64,000 nt of DNA. Source: Triticum aestivum (Eukaryota; Streptophyta; Magnoliopsida; Poales; Poaceae). Position 1 is the stretch's first letter. The number at the start of each line of letters is the position of its first letter. Location: NCBI RefSeq assembly GCF_018294505.1, contig NC_057812.1, forward strand, positions 59,875,789-59,939,788, written 5' to 3'. The notes below the pieces were generated by a model, which ran no database searches, was not told the origin of the DNA, and was given only the letters and a program-made list of their open reading frames with translations. The translations under genes were made by a program, and so were the position numbers. This document shows, piece by piece, positions 34,861 to 45,891 of the stretch.

Positions 34861-35331
34861 CATACCCGTTGCTCGGAAGGCAGCCGGCTTAGTCCGAAGT
34901 TCTCTGGCATTTTTGTTTTTGAAGGATCGAAGCTGACACAATCTGTAACTTGTAATCAAATTTTGTTATATATTCACAGATGATTGTCGCACTACTAGAA
35001 CGTGGCACAAATGAACTATTGTGAGACTAAAAACGTATGTGATGATTTGGCTTACGTTTTCGGTTATATGAGACTAAAAAATGCATGTGTCCGGCAAGAG
35101 CTCTAAGCTGACGTCATTTAGAAATACTAGAATACAATCTTTGCCGTCTGCTGTTCTATCCTGATGACGGCAAAATACATGTTTGACTGACGGCAAAGAC
35201 CGTGTGCTTTGCCGTCTGGTATTTCCGCCGGAGACGGCAAATTTATGGTTGGTTGACGGCAAAGACTTTGCCGTCTGCTGATAAAGAGCTGACGGCAAAG
35301 TACTCTTTGCCGACTTTGCCTTTGCCGTCAC

Positions 35332-35817
35332 TGAGGGAGACCTGGATTAGGGGGTGTTCGGGTAGGCGTACTATACCTTCAGCCGGACTCCTAGACTATG
35401 AAGATACAAGATTGAAGACTTCGTCCCGTGTCCGGATGGGACTTTCCTTGGCATGGAAGGCAAGCTTGGTGATGCGGATATTCAAGATCTCCTACCATTG
35501 TAACCGACTCTGTGTAACCCTAACCCTATCCGGTGTCTATATAAACCGGAGGGTTGTAGTCCTTAGGCAATCAACTCCATACACAACAATCATACCATAG
35601 GCTAGCTTCTAGGGTTTATCCTCCTTGATCTCGTGGTAGATCTACTCTTGTACCACCCATATCATCAATATTAATCAAGAAGGAGTAGGGTACTACCTCC
35701 ATCGAGAGGGCCCGAACCTGGGTAAAAAACATCGGGTCCCTTGTCTCCTGTTACCATCCGGCCTTGACGCATAGTTCGGGACCCCCTACCCGAGATCCGC
35801 CGGTTTTGACACCGACA
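35332..35817 (+). repeat. 5' LTR of the Fatima-like element
   Basis: Starts TGAGGGAGACCTGGATTAGG and ends GGTTTTGACACCGACA. Same length as the 3' LTR. TATA box at 35538-35545. Confidence 0.93.
35538..35545 (+). promoter_or_regulatory. TATA box of the Fatima-like 5' LTR
   Basis: TATATAAA in GTCTATATAAACCGGAGG. It is conserved at 43826-43833 in the 3' LTR. Confidence 0.6.
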
Positions 35818-35843
35818 TTGGTGCTTTCATTGAGAGTTCCTCT
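35818..35843 (+). other. Primer-binding-site region of the Fatima-like element
   Basis: TTGGTGCTTTCATTGAGAG follows the LTR directly. It is the position of the primer-binding site, but I cannot assign the tRNA from memory. Confidence 0.45.
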
Positions 35844-36755
35844 GTGTCGTCGCCTTTAGGCCCGATAGCTCCTTTGATCATCGATAACGATACGGTCCAG
35901 GGTGAGACTTTTCTCCCCGGACAGATCTTCGTCTTCGGCGGCTTCGCTCTGCGGGCCAATTCGCTCGGCCACCTGGAGCAGATCGAAAGCTACGCCCCTG
36001 GCCATCAAGTCAGGTTTGGAAGCCCAAACTACACGGTTGACATCCACGGGGACTTGATCTTCGACGGATTCGAGCCACTGCCAAGCGCGCCGCGCTGTCT
36101 CGAGGGGCATGATTTAGATCTGCCTCCGAACAGTATCCTGGAGGCCGCACACGCATTGGTTCCGACCCCTAACTTGGAGCCTATTGCGCCAATCGAGGAT
36201 GAGCGGTTGGACGTCACCTCGGGGGCTGCGATCCCGAAAGCGATCGAGCCGAACGCTAGCCCCGCACTCTGCACGACCCGTGACTCCGAGGATCCGAACT
36301 CCTCCCCGGACTCCGAACCCCCCGCGCCCCTGCCAATCGAATCCGATTGGGCGCCGATAATGGAGTTCACTGCAGCAGACATCTTTTAGGATTCACCTTT
36401 TGGCGACATCCTGAATTCTCTTAAGTATCTCTCTTTATCAGGAGAGCCCTGGCTAGACTACGGTCAGCGAGGATGGGATACGGACGACGAAGAAATTCAA
36501 AGCCCACCCACCACCCACTTGGTAGCCACGGTCGACAATTTAAACGACGTGCTCAACTTCTACTCCGGAGACATCGACAGCATGGATGACGATGCAGGAG
36601 ATACCGATGAACCAACGCCCATAGGGCATTGGACAGCCACCTCATCTCACGATGTGTACATGGTGGATACCCCTAAAGGAAGCGACAACGAGGAAAAAGG
36701 GAACGGGACGGGAGGTCGACCCCCCGAAAAGCAATCGAAGCGTCGGCGTAAATGA
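35844..36755 (+). pseudogene. ORF1 of the Fatima-like element (N-terminal gag-region protein) with one internal stop
   Basis: It starts at ATG 35844 (MSSPLGPIAPLIIDNDT), 26 nt after the LTR. The frame meets TAG at 36387-36389 (FTAADIF then stop) and then stays open to TGA at 36753-36755. This suggests a single nonsense mutation in an ORF of about 303 codons. The protein is acidic and proline-rich and ends in a basic KQSKRRRK. No domain is recognised. Its stop codon overlaps the ATG of the next ORF (ATGA at 36752-36755). Confidence 0.7.
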
Positions 36756-38823
36756 CGACCCAAGCCCCGCCTCGACAAAAACCCAGCCATAGAGTAGGAC
36801 GACCGGTAGACGACGAGCAAGCCTTAGAGCAACCGTCCGAACAGGGCAACACGGATAGAGAAACTGAACATCCCTCCTCCGGCGAAAACGGCATCCCGGA
36901 CGACCTCACGCCGAATAAACCTATGGAGCAGAAGAATCTCCACGAAAGGCTCGTTGCAACTGCACGCAGCCTAAAAAAGCAGAAACGGAAGCAAAAAACA
37001 GCGGAAGATGCACTCCGGATTAGATGGAGCAAAGTAATCAATACCACAGATAAGTACGGCGACAGTCGCCGCACTAAAAGCTATCCGAAAAGAAAGCTAC
37101 TGCCTGAATTCGACGAAGAGGCCCTAGAGCCCTCGCATTCAAAAACTGAAAAAGCCACACGGTCGGATAGACGACCCCATAAAGCGGCAAGCGGCGCCGC
37201 ACCTAAATCGGCATGCGACCCACTTAAGGATTCGCATCATGGCCCAGTCAGGTCCATTTATGGGCCAAGAAAGCAAGCTCTCGTAAGCAACACTATGAAG
37301 CCATCATCAGAATCCGGCACACCCAAATACAGGGGCGCCGCACACCCCCTATGTTTCACCGATGAGGTCCTGGACTATGAATTCCCAGAGGGATTCAAAC
37401 CCGTAAACATAGAGGCATATGATGGAACAACAGACCCTGGAGTTTGGATCGAGGATTATATCCTCCACATACACATGGCTAGAGGAGATGATCTCCACGC
37501 CATAAAATATCTACCCCTTAAGCTTAAAGGGCCAGCCCGGCATTGGCTTAAAAGCCTTCCCGAAAACACAATTGGAAGCTGGGAAGAGCTCGAGGATGCT
37601 TTCCGAGCAAACTTTCAAGGGACCTATGTCCGCCCTCCGGATGCAGACGATCTTAGTCACATAACTCAACAACCCGGAGAATCAGCTCGGCAGTTCTGGA
37701 ATAGATTCCTCACTAAAAAGAATCAGATAGTCGACTGTCCGGACGCCGAAGCCTTAGCAGCTTTCAGGCATAACGTCCGAGACGAATGGCTCGCCAGACA
37801 CCTCGGCCAAGAAAAGCCAAGAACAATGGCCGCACTAACAAGCCTCATGACCCGCTTTTGTGCAGGGGAGGACAGCTGGTTGGCAAGGTGCAGCCCCAGC
37901 GACCCAAGTACATCCGAAACTAGGGATGGAAACGGAAAACCGCGACGCAACAAGGACCGTCGCTGGACTAAGGACAAAAGTCCGAAGAGCACGGCAGTCA
38001 ATGCCGGATTCAAAGGCTCACGACAAAATCAGGAAAAATCGCCCCCCCAGGATAACAGGGACGATCCATCCAACCTAAATAAAATCCTGGACAGGATATG
38101 TCAGATACACAGTACTCCCGGGAAGCCTGCTAACCATACCCACAGAGACTGTTGGGTTTTCAAACAATCCGGCAGACTCAATGCCGAACACAAGGGGCTC
38201 GACACACCAAGCGAAGACGAGGACGAACCCCAAAAGCAGAGCACCAGGAAACAAAAGAACTTCCCACAAGAAGTAAAAACAGTGAACTCACTTCACATAA
38301 CAAAACGTGCGGCGCCCGTAAAGGTACGCACCACACGGCCCATCCCCAAAGGGTCCTGCCACTGGTTGTCAAAACCGATCATCTTCGATCAGCTAGATTA
38401 TTCTAGGAATATCAAGAATGTAGGCTGGACTGCCTTGATACTCGATCCAATAATTGGCGGACTCCAGTTTTCAAATGTCCTTATGGACGGCGGCAGTGGA
38501 CTAAACCTGATATATCAGGATACAATCCAGCACATGGGGATAAACCCAGCAAGAATCCACCGCAGCAAAACCTCCTTTCAAGGGGTAATACCTGGTCCGG
38601 ACACCCATTGTATGGGTTTTCTCCGGCTCAAGTCACATTCGGCTCTGCCGATAACCTCCGCCGCGAAAAGCTGACCTTCCATATCGTCCCGTTCTCAAGT
38701 CGCTATCAAGCACTACTGGGACGCGAAGCTTTCGCTCGCTTTAACGCAATACCGCATTATGCATCTCTTACGCTTAAGATGCCCGGTCCACGAGGCATCA
38801 TCTCTTTGAAGGGGAAGCACTAA
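36752..38823 (+). pseudogene. Gypsy gag with partial aspartic protease; reverse transcriptase and integrase absent
   Basis: The main frame 36752-38674 is open for 640 codons. Residues 1-190 are charged linker. Residues of about 250-350 are the retrotransposon gag (capsid) domain (LKGPARHWLKSLPENTIGSW, SARQFWNRFLTKKNQI). A Cys/His cluster at about 450-467 (CQIHS, then HTHRDC) is nucleic-acid-binding-like. Residues 577-588 are the protease active-site motif (LMDGGSGLNLIY). Near 38605-38620 a small indel shifts the frame. The protease C-terminus continues in another frame as QALLGREAFARFNAIPHYA and stops at 38823. No pol follows. The gag part might still be translated; the protease is disrupted. 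Confidence 0.88.
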
Positions 38824-39947
38824 AGTGCGCCTCCCCAAGCGGAGGACTGTGCGGCCGCTTTGACAGCCCCACAGCAAAATGGCCTCACCGGCCAAAAAAC
38901 TTCGAAATAGGTCATTCAAGACCACGAACGCGGATAGACGAGTTCGGTGCAAAATCATCATTGATGCAGGCCTAGAAGCCATATACCCCCGCACTAGGGG
39001 CTCCACGCATATACAATAAGAGACAATAAAGCTCAATCTTATATATCTTACTTTATACTTTGCTTATTTTAAACTTTTTCGGCACGACCCGTTTTCAACT
39101 CAGTTCCTCTCTTTTACAGATGAACGTCGTGCGGCGCCCGTCCAGGATACGGCACAACGGAGACACAGGCGCAGACGTGCAGTAGGGACCCGTCCTAAAG
39201 GATTCTTTTTAGATTAAGACCCTGCGTAAACCTTTTTTACTGTCTCTTGTTGCTACACATCCCCTGGTTTTTTCTTTCTGATATAACCAAGGAGGAGGCT
39301 GGCGTCTTGGCATGTGGCCACGTCAGAATTTTTGCACGTACCTGGACACTAGGGGCTTTTTTAATAAAGAGTGTTGTTTCGCCCGCACTCATAAAGACCG
39401 AACACCTTAGGGAGTGTTCGGCGTCGCGAGTTTTGGCATTATATGCATCAGCTCCGAATCATGTCTTTGGTCAAATGTTGGGTTGCCCGGCTCCTGAGTT
39501 CGGCTACCTTACGTTCCGCTCTATCGGCTAAGGTAGCACCAGGAGAACTACTGCGATTGTGCCCCGGTTCGGCCGGGCGAGCACCTCAGTAGAGAAAGCC
39601 GAAAACTGACTGTCATGATGTAGCGTGAGACTGGTCAGCCACTCGATGACCTATCGGAATCTATCGGATTCCTCCGCTTTAACGAAGGGCCGCTTCCCGG
39701 TCAGGCACATACGCGCCCCGAACTCGGACGAGCGCAGTTGCCACCAAGGAGCTACCTAAATAGTCTCACTGTCAAACTCCTATGGCTAAGTGAAAGTGTT
39801 AAAGCATTATAGTCCGGTTGCCTGGCCCGCTGCGCTATCACCTCCTTTGTAGGACCAAGACGTTGGGTTAAGTGTGAAAATGCGTCTTCTGCGAGCACCC
39901 CCGCACTATGTGCGTGGGGGCTGAAGCCAACGACTGCCATCTTTCAG

Positions 39948-39951
<4 letters not shown>
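38824..39951. other. Spacer replacing pol in the Fatima-like element
   Basis: This 1.1 kb has no gene. It starts in a short tail of protease/RT-linker text and passes to the typical 3' spacer (around 39480-39640, 'TCGGCTAAGGTAGCACCAGG'). That spacer resembles 2690-2790 of the left Fatima-related copy. The usual 3 kb or so of RT, RNase H and integrase is missing. I see no clear repeat at the break. Confidence 0.65.

Positions 39952-40029
<78 letters not shown>
39952..40029. repeat. (TA)n microsatellite, 78 bp
   Basis: An uninterrupted run of about 39 TA units lies between the spacer and the 3' end of the antisense gene. Confidence 0.97.
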
Positions 40030-40032
<3 letters not shown>

Positions 40033-40129
40033 GGCCGCACAGGAGGTGTTCCCAATACTTGGAGGCACAAGTATAAAAAAGGCCACTACAGTTTATCAAA
40101 ATATTACTTTATAATTACATATGCTATCA

Positions 40130-43040
40130 TAACATAGCATCTTTCGGGCACTGCGTCTCTATTACACGAGCGCCTTCAAGAACTTCCTGAAAATAGTGCT
40201 CGGAGGGTACTCGGCTTTTGTCCGAATCTCGGGACGCAACAACGGTGGTCTCCATCTCTGCCTAGTATGTCTTAACACGGGAAAGAGCCATCCTAGCGCC
40301 CTCTATGCATGCTGACCTCTTCATTGCATTTATACGCGCACCGCGTCAAGGAATTGCTGCACCAAGCTGAAATAACTCTTCGGCTCGATCTCCCAGGCCA
40401 CAGATGACCCATGACGTACTTCATGGCGAGTCCAGACAATCTATTCAGTTCGGCCCATTGAGCCAGGCGATCGTCCACTGCCAGTGGACGCTTTGGATTA
40501 TGGAACTGTGACCAGAAAAGCTTTTCCACTTCGCGATCTTTTAGATCTCGAAAGCGTTCGGTCGCATCAGCAGCACTTGCTGCCAAATCCAGATAGGTGT
40601 CCTCCACACTCCACATCTGGTGCAACGGAGCAAACTTCGGATCACAAAACTTCCTCCGCAGCATAAAGGGCTTTCCAGCCGCAATCTGTTCGGCCTGACG
40701 CAGCTCCTCCTTCGCAGCTCTCATCGCAGAGCGAGCGTCCTTGGCATCGGCAACGGCCTTCTCTAAGTCCGTCTGTCTCGCCCGGTCTTCTTTCTCAAGA
40801 AGTTTGCAACGGTCTGCAGCGCTCTTTAACTTCTCGGCCATCTCGGCCATCTCTTCTTTGCTTCGGCAGTGAGCAGCCTGTTCGGCTCTCAGCTCTTCAA
40901 GGGCCTTCTCGGCAGCCGCATCGCTTTTTCTGGCTTGCTCCTTAGCTCAGGCAAGTTCTGCCCTAAGATTCTCCACGGTGGCCGTACCATCTGCGTCAAG
41001 CACACACATTGTAAGACACTGGCATGAAGCTCCTCTTACCTGATGCCGCCCGAAGAATAACATACCTTGAGCCTCATCAAGCCGCTTGTTGAGAAGCGCG
41101 ATGTCGGCATCAGCCACGTCCAGTTGCCGCTTTAGTTCGGCCACATCATCAGTTCGGCTTGATTCCGGACACCTCGCCACCTACATTAAAAGGCGACATC
41201 TTAGACCTGGGATTATGATCCTCTGCGTGCCGTCATTTCTTGACAACACGCAGAGTCTCAGGGGCTACTATCTACACAGGGCGCATCTTACTTATGCGCA
41301 ACTAACAAAAGTGTACATTATCTAACGTACCTCAAAACCCGTCAGTAAACTTTTGACGGCCTCATGCAATCCGCTTTCTGCGGATGAAATCCTTTCAATC
41401 ACCGTGCCCATCAATGCATGGTGCTCCTCTGAGATAGAAGCTCGCCCCAGCAGAATCTTTAGCTCCTCCGACCGAGCACCAGATGGTGCCGGACTTGTCC
41501 TATGGCCTCTTTCGAAGGCCGGACGCGGAGAGCCTTGGGGGGCCACATAGCTATCTTCCGCCCCTGCCGGATTCACAGAAACCCTCCATGATGACACCTC
41601 AGGCTCGCCCGCCTCGCTAGGCATTACGGCAGGGGGAGGCGTCCCGCTCTCCATCATCTCCGGAAGAAGATCCCCCGAAGACGAGCTCTGCTGAGAAGGG
41701 CTGAGGTCCGAGCTACAAGGTAAAATTTCGGTTAATCTTCTGAGATATAAATCAAGGATTTATCTCATCCCTCAAAAGGAAAACCTCTCTCTACTTACGG
41801 CTCGCTGGAGGGCTGATCCCTTTGAGGGCGTAGTTCGGCCGAGGAACTCCCCGGCGTCGGACCCTCTGATGAGTATTTTCTCCCCGACTTTGGGGCCATG
41901 GTCTCCGGGTCGTCAGAGGCGGCCCTCTTCTTCCCCTTGGGAGAGGAATTGTCGGTTCCTCCCTTTGGAGCAGCGTCCTTCGAGGAGGCCATAGTTCCCT
42001 TGTCCTTCCCCTTACTTCCCTCCAAAAGCATTATCTTCAACATCCTGACAAGCACGGGATCCGCCCTGGTTTCGGGAAGGGGAGCCGAACACCTGATCAG
42101 CTTTGCCTTCACTATCCACTCCTGTTTAAAAGGACAGCTCTTTTAGGGGCAAGTTTATGACGATTATATGGATAGTAGGTCCGGGCACAAGGTTACTTAC
42201 TTGGGTATCCGGGCGATTGCAGCTTAGGCCTGCGTCCTTGGTCAAATCCGGACACATCATTTGTGATCCGAAGAACAGTTTATACATCTCCACGGGCGTT
42301 GCGCCCATAAAATGATGGAGAGCTCGTGGTCCCTCCGGATTAAACTCCCACAGACGAAGGGAGTGATGTTTGCCCGGCAGTGTTCGGCGAATCAGCATGA
42401 CCTGCGTCACCTTGACCAGGTTGAGGTCTCTTTCTAAGAGATCCTTGATGCGGCCCTGCAACAAGGGCACGTCTTTGGATAACCCCCAATCTAATCCTTT
42501 GTTGACCCATGATGCTAGCCGTGATGGGGGACCCGAGCGAAAGGCAGGAGGCGCCGCCCACTTGGCGCTCCTGGGAGCGGTGATATAGAACCATTCTCGT
42601 TGCCACAAGCCGAGCTCCTCTTGAAAGGAGCCCTCAGGCCATGGAGCATCAGCATTCTTACTTATGACAGCACCTCCGCACTCTACGTGCCATCCCTCGA
42701 TCATCTTCGGCTCCACTCCAAAAGTCTTGAGCCATAATCCGAAGTGAGGAGTAACACGGAGGAACGCTTCGCACACAACGATGAATGAGGAAATGTGGAG
42801 GATGGACTCCGGAGCTAAGTCATGAAATTCCAGCCCGTAATAAAACATCAGCCCCCTCACGAAGGGATCCATCGGGAAGCCTAACCCCCGAAGGAAGTGA
42901 GACATGAACACTACGCTCTCACCGGGCTGGGGACTGGGAATAGCCTGCCTTTGAGCAGGCAACCTATGCGAAATTTCAGCGGTCAAGAACTTAGCCTCTC
43001 TCAACTTTAGCACGTCCTCCTCCATGACGGAGGAGGGCAT
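40130..43040 (-). pseudogene. Multi-exon antisense gene of the Fatima-like element: PF04195-like domain plus coiled coil
   Basis: Minus-strand exons: E1 43040-42201, E2 42121-41799, E3 41712-41331, E4 41180-41066, E5 from 40990. Introns of 79, 86, 150 and 75 nt all run GT to AG, with donors GTAAGT, GTAAGT, GTACGT and GTATGT. The joined frame is 567 codons, stopping at TGA 40949-40947. E1 encodes a 'putative gypsy type transposon' (PF04195-like) domain (FLRGLGFPMDPFVRGLMFYY, ESILHISSFIVVCEAFLR). E2-E3 are a basic/acidic Ser-Pro linker. E4-E5 begin a coiled coil (VAELKRQLDVADADIALLNK). After the TGA the same frame stays open to about 40400 (MAEMAEKLKSAADRCKLLE, AQWAELNRLSGLAMKYV), then shifts. 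So it has one nonsense mutation plus C-terminal damage. Its function is unknown; the host retroelement does not need it for known steps. Confidence 0.78.
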
Positions 43041-43173
43041 CCATCAGCCTTGAAGGTCGGAACCGGACATTGTCGAAGGTCCGAAGCGCCTGGAATCTGG
43101 AGCCTAGGGTGTGGGGACTCGAGGCGACGGGCGAACTCGTTTGAGATTGGAAAAAGGAGTAAGGCCTTGGTCT

Positions 43174-43180
43174 CTTTATA
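43174..43180 (-). promoter_or_regulatory. Candidate TATA box for the antisense gene
   Basis: The minus strand reads CTTATAAAGAGACC, 134 nt upstream of the ATG at 43040. The spacing suits a plant promoter with a short leader. The related copy at 7298 lacks it. Confidence 0.4.
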
Positions 43181-43619
43181 AGAGGTTGAATACCAGGAGC
43201 CCTCCCCGTAACCGTTTGGGACTCGCCTTTAATCGAGAAAACATGCTAACGGGCATGATTGGGTTACCCATGTCCGTATTGATGAGAATCCCGTAAAAGG
43301 GGGGCACACGATCTCTGCTTTGACAAGACGTGCCAAGGAAACCGCCTCGCAGAACATGCTGAGGTGGAAAAGTGAAAACGATTCGAGTAAAGGACTTGGC
43401 TGTAGTGTGATGACGCACCGCGAAATACGTCAGCAGATTTGATTTGTGTTAATATTATTCTCTCTATGGCAATATGTGGAAGCTTATTTTGCAGAGCCGG
43501 ACACTACTCTTGGTGTTTACAATCTTCTATGAAGGACTTGGAGGAGGAACCCGCCTTGCAATGCAGAAGACAATTTGCATGCCGGACTCGTCGTCATTGA
43601 AGCCTGGTTCAGGGGCTAC

Positions 43620-44105
43620 TGAGGGAGTCCTGGATTAGGGGGTGTTCGAGTCGCCGGACTATACCTTCAGCCGGACTCCTGGACTATGAAGATACAAGAT
43701 GGAAGACTTAGTCCCGTGTCCGGATGGGACTTTCCTTGGCGTGGAAGGCAAGCTTGGCGATGCGGATATTCAAGATCTCCTACCATTGTAACCGACTCTG
43801 TGTAACCCTAACCCTATCCGGTGTCTATATAAACCGGAGGGTTGTAGTCCGTAGGCAATCAACTCCATATACAACAATCATACCATAGGTTAGCTTCTAG
43901 GGTTTAATCTCCTTGATCTCGTGGTAGATATACTCTTGTACTACCCATATCATCAATATTAATCAAGCAGGAGTAGGGTATTACCTCCATCGAGAGGGCC
44001 CGAACCTGGGTAAAAAAAATTGTCTCCCTTGTCTCCTGTTACCATCCGGCCTTGACGCACAGTTCGGGACCCCCTACCCGAGATCCGCCGGTTTTGACAC
44101 CGACA
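43620..44105 (+). repeat. 3' LTR of the Fatima-like element
   Basis: Starts TGAGGGAGTCCTGGATTAGG and ends ACACCGACA. It is preceded by the polypurine tract GGTTCAGGGGCTAC (43606-43619). TATATAAA lies at 43826-43833. Confidence 0.93.
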
Positions 44106-44231
44106 ATCACACTTTGCCGTCAGCCAGGTGACGGCAAAGTCTTTGCCGTCTGTATTTCAGCCTTTGCCGTATTTATTTCATCCTTTGCCGTCTGTACTTT
44201 CCTGACGGCAAACATTCTGATTCCTGTAGTG

Positions 44232-45891
44232 TAAAATCCTACATAAAACTTGTAGATCACTGAATGTGATATGTTTGATTCGTTGCAATAGTTTTGCGAT
44301 ATAAAGATGGTGATATTAGATTCATGCTAGTCGGTAGTTGTGGATTAGTAGAAATACTTGTGTTGAGGTTTGTGATTCCCGTAGCATGCACGTATGGTGA
44401 ACCGTTATGTAATGAAGTCGGAGCATGCAGTATTTATTGATTGTCTTCCTTGTGAGTGGTGGTTGGGGACGAGCGATGGTCTTTTCCTACCAATCTATCC
44501 CCCTAGGGGCATGCGTAGTAGTACTTTGCTTTGAGGGCTAATAAACTTTTGCAATAAGTATGTGAGTTCTTTATGATTAATGTTGAGTCCATGGATTATA
44601 CGCACTCTCACCCTTCCATCATTGCTAGCCTCTCTAGTATCGCGCAACTTTCGTGGGTACCATAAACCCACCATATACCTTCCTCAAAACAGCCATCCCG
44701 AGATATATTGCCATGCAACTTCCATCATCATCATATACATGACTTGAACACTCATTGTTATATTGCTTCGCATGATCGTAAGATAGCTAGCATGATGTTT
44801 TCATGGCCTGTCCGTTTTTTTGATGTCATTGCTACGCTAGATCATTGCACATCCGGGTATACCGCCGGAGGCATTCATATAGAGTCATATATTTGTTCTA
44901 GTATCAAGTTGTAATATTGAGTTGTAAGTAAATAAAAGTGTGATGATCATCATTATGAGAGCATTGCCCTGGTGAGGAAAGGATGATGGAGACTACGATT
45001 CCCCCACAAGTCGGGATGAGACTCCGGACGAAAAAAAATAAAAAAATAAAAAAAGGAGAAAGGCCAAAAAAAGAGAAGGCCCAAAAAAAGAGAGAAAATA
45101 TAAAAATTGAGAGAAAAAGAGAGAAGGGGCAATATTACTATCCTTTTACCAGACTTGTGCTTCAAAGTAGCACCAGGTTCTACATATAGAGAGTCTCTTG
45201 AGTTATCACTTCCATATACTAGTGGGAATTTTCATTATAGAACTTGGCTTGTATATTCTGATTATGGGCTTCCTCAAACGCCCGAGGTCTTCATGAGCAA
45301 AGCAAGCTGGATGCACACCCACTTAGTTTTCAGTCTGAGCTTTCATACACTTATAGCTCCTAGTGCATCCGTTGCATGGCAATCCCTACTCACTCACATT
45401 GATATCTATTGATGGGCATCTCCATAACCCGTTGATACGCCAAGTTGATGTGAGACTATCTTCTCCTTTTTGTCTTCTCCACAACCACCATTCTATTCCA
45501 CCTATAGTGCTATATCCATGGCTCACACTCATGTATTGCGTGAGGGTTGAAAATGCTAAAGCGCATTAAAAATTATGAACCAATTGCTCAGCTTGTCATC
45601 GGGGTTGTGCATGATGTGAATATTTTGTGTGGTGAAGATGGAGCATAGCCAGACTATATGATTTTGTAGGGATAGCTTTCTTTGGCCTTGTTTCTTCGAA
45701 AAGACATGATTGCTTTATTAGTGGGCTTGAAGTATTATTGTTTTTATGTCAAATGATAGACTATTGCTTTGAATCACTCGTGTCTTAATATTCATGCCAT
45801 GATTAGATATGTGATCAAGATTATGCTAGGTAACATTCCACATAAAAAATATCCTTTTTATCATTTACCTACTCGAGGACGACATTGAATT
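44232..45891 (+). other. 3' non-coding region of the plus-strand Gypsy, part 2
   Basis: Continuation after the CACTA element. It contains no gene. It shares blocks with 16198-17700 and 57709-59200 read in the opposite direction, including ATGGAGACTACGATTCCCCC (44986) and the adjoining A/G-rich tract 45029-45127. Open frames here are low complexity. Confidence 0.7.
45029..45127 (+). repeat. Purine-rich tract in the Gypsy 3' region
   Basis: About 100 nt of almost only A and G, after GGGATGAGACTCCGGACG. Equivalent tracts are 16919-17005 (87 nt, pyrimidine on the plus strand), 58491-58512 and 63912-63937 (both short). Confidence 0.85.

Larger units (their letters stand above)
35332..44105 (+). 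mobile_element. Fatima-like non-autonomous Gypsy retrotransposon, near-perfect TSD
   Basis: The element is 8.77 kb with 486-bp LTRs (35332-35817, 43620-44105). Its flanks GTCAC (35327-35331) and ATCAC (44106-44110) match at 4 of 5 positions. It is inserted in the CACTA subterminal repeats. On the plus strand it carries an N-terminal ORF and a gag-protease ORF. On the minus strand, before the 3' LTR, it carries a multi-exon antisense gene. Reverse transcriptase, RNase H and integrase are missing: after the partial protease at 38823 there is only spacer. The two LTRs differ at roughly 25-30 sites by eye. It is the innermost element of the nest and thus the youngest of that chain. Confidence 0.92.
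33752..44231. mobile_element. Small non-autonomous CACTA (DTC) DNA transposon, TSD TAA
   Basis: The ends are perfect 15-bp inverted repeats: CACTACAGGAATCAG at 33752-33766 and its complement at 44217-44231. They are flanked by TAA on both sides (33749-33751, 44232-44234). Subterminal regions are packed with TTTGCCGTC/GACGGCAAA units in both orientations (about 33770-34100, 35135-35331 and 44110-44215). With the Gypsy insert 35332-44105 removed, it is about 1.7 kb and has no transposase, so it must have been mobilised in trans. Its core (34160-34860) is GC-rich tandem-repeat DNA. Confidence 0.93.

Noticed and set aside
33963..34983. Overlapping 270- and 288-codon frames that might be a host gene captured by the CACTA element
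   Set aside because: Composition is R/P/S/A/H-rich, the DNA is GC-rich tandem repeat, several phases on both strands are open, and no domain or start context stands out.
34986..35130. A small transposon nested in the CACTA, starting CACTACTAGAACGTGGCAC
   Set aside because: The start resembles a CACTA or miniature-element end, but I could not find a matching inverted end or target duplication.
39952..40029. Origin or regulatory AT-rich element
   Set aside because: A plain TA microsatellite; nothing else supports a function.
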